Below, piece after piece: positions 4,925 through 5,489 of a stretch of DNA of 5,489 nt. The stretch is taken from positions 1-5,489 of the forward strand of contig JAFQUL010000059.1 in NCBI GenBank assembly GCA_017408535.1, read 5' to 3'. Position 1 is the stretch's first letter, and every line of letters begins with the position of its first letter. Under the pieces are notes generated by a model, which did not search any database, had not been told where the DNA came from, and saw only the letters and a program-made list of their open reading frames with translations. Source of the DNA: Clostridia bacterium (lineage in GTDB: Bacteria > Bacillota > Clostridia > Oscillospirales > CAG-272). The translations under genes were made by a program, and so were the position numbers.

Positions 4925-5489
4925 TACCCCAGGTTATATCCCGGGAACTGTCCCTCCGCACCCATTCGGGATCTGTAAAGTTCAAGATACGTTTCTGTTA
5001 TATACTCCCAGTCAGAGAGAGTGACCGTGCCGTATCTGTCAGGTGCGCTTATACCGAAAAACCGCTGAAAAGCCTCCACTGCCTCACGGGTCAGCTCACC
5101 GAATATTCCGGTCTCCGGTACTGTGGGCAGTTCGGGATAAGTCTCTGCAATAAAGTTAAGATAGCTCTGCAGAGCCCTTACGTACAGTCCCTCCTGTCCG
5201 GTAGTAAGCACGTAACCAGGGAAAGGCAGTACAGTTCCCGGGGAAAGTGAAAGGTCTGACGCCGCAAGCATGCCTCTGTAGACATCATACAGCTTATAAT
5301 AGGTCCTCTCTCCCACTATTCCGTCAGGGTCAAGACCGTACTGACGCTGAAATGCGATAACGGCATCTCTCGTTCTCTCTCCGAATATCCCGTCCCGGGT
5401 AACACCCGGCACTGCCGCCTCGAACCGTGATATATAGTCAAGAAAATACTGAACCTGTCTGACCCCTCCGCCGCTGTCCCCCAGTGCCA
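4924..5489 (-). CDS. Peptidoglycan-binding repeat protein, C-terminal part (5' end outside window)
   Basis: The frame is open to the right edge, so only the last 188 codons are present; the GTG at 5412 is internal, not the start. Two PG_binding_1-like modules are seen. The first starts at the edge with LGDSGGGVRQVQYFLDYI and continues through GIFGERTRDAVIAFQRQYGL and GIVGERTYYKLY. The second, after the linker LPFPGYVLTTGQEG, has VRALQSYLNFI, then GIFGELTREAVEAFQRFFGI and a variant end ending in DWEYI. The period is about 94 residues. Clostridial proteins of this build often have a SpoIID-like or other spore/wall domain N-terminal to the repeats; that is recall and cannot be checked here. The protein ends in QFPGYNLG just before TAA. 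That repeats the FPGY linker that elsewhere introduces another module, so the stop falls exactly where a further repeat would be expected, and one does follow in frame. Confidence 0.85.
   Translation of the reverse strand, partial: ALGDSGGGVRQVQYFLDYISRFEAAVPGVTRDGIFGERTRDAVIAFQRQYGLDPDGIVGERTYYKLYDVYRGMLAASDLSLSPGTVLPFPGYVLTTGQEGLYVRALQSYLNFIAETYPELPTVPETGIFGELTREAVEAFQRFFGISAPDRYGTVTLSDWEYITETYLELYRSRMGAEGQFPGYNLG

Overview
The window looks like a chromosomal piece of an obligately anaerobic, spore-former-type Firmicute of class Clostridia, probably near Ruminococcaceae/Oscillospiraceae. The evidence is a large Gram-positive-type SRP RNA with an Alu domain immediately upstream of dnaX, a rubrerythrin, a YitT-family membrane protein, strong AGGAGG ribosome binding sites, and peptidoglycan-binding repeat proteins of a kind familiar from clostridial genomes. 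The genus is inference.

Every recognisable gene lies on the minus strand, so transcription runs from right to left. From the right edge: the 3' part of a peptidoglycan-binding repeat protein (4924-5489, cut by the window edge); a second, short peptidoglycan-binding protein in the same reading frame after a single TAA (4393-4914); a YitT-family membrane protein with an awkward start (3468-4307); a sigma-A promoter (3411-3439) driving the SRP RNA (about 3095-3394); dnaX for the DNA polymerase III gamma/tau subunit (1453-3054); a rubrerythrin with its own likely promoter (871-1404); and an Sfp-type 4'-phosphopantetheinyl transferase (161-799). The last 155 bases at the left edge hold no gene and fold almost completely into nested and tandem hairpins.

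The genes do not form one pathway. The SRP RNA and dnaX are a housekeeping pair: only about 40 bases separate them, no separate dnaX promoter is obvious, and dnaX probably depends on read-through from the SRP RNA promoter. Rubrerythrin (oxidative-stress defence) occupies the place where ybaB and recR follow dnaX in many Firmicutes. The phosphopantetheinyl transferase activates carrier proteins, but no carrier-protein gene is visible. The two peptidoglycan-binding ORFs form one translationally coupled unit, or one array broken by a stop codon.

I see no clear new defence, mobile or signalling system. The parts most worth a second look are the palindromic block at 3-155, the four-module repeat array split by one in-frame stop codon at 4924-4926, the YitT start, and the A-runs in the dnaX linker.
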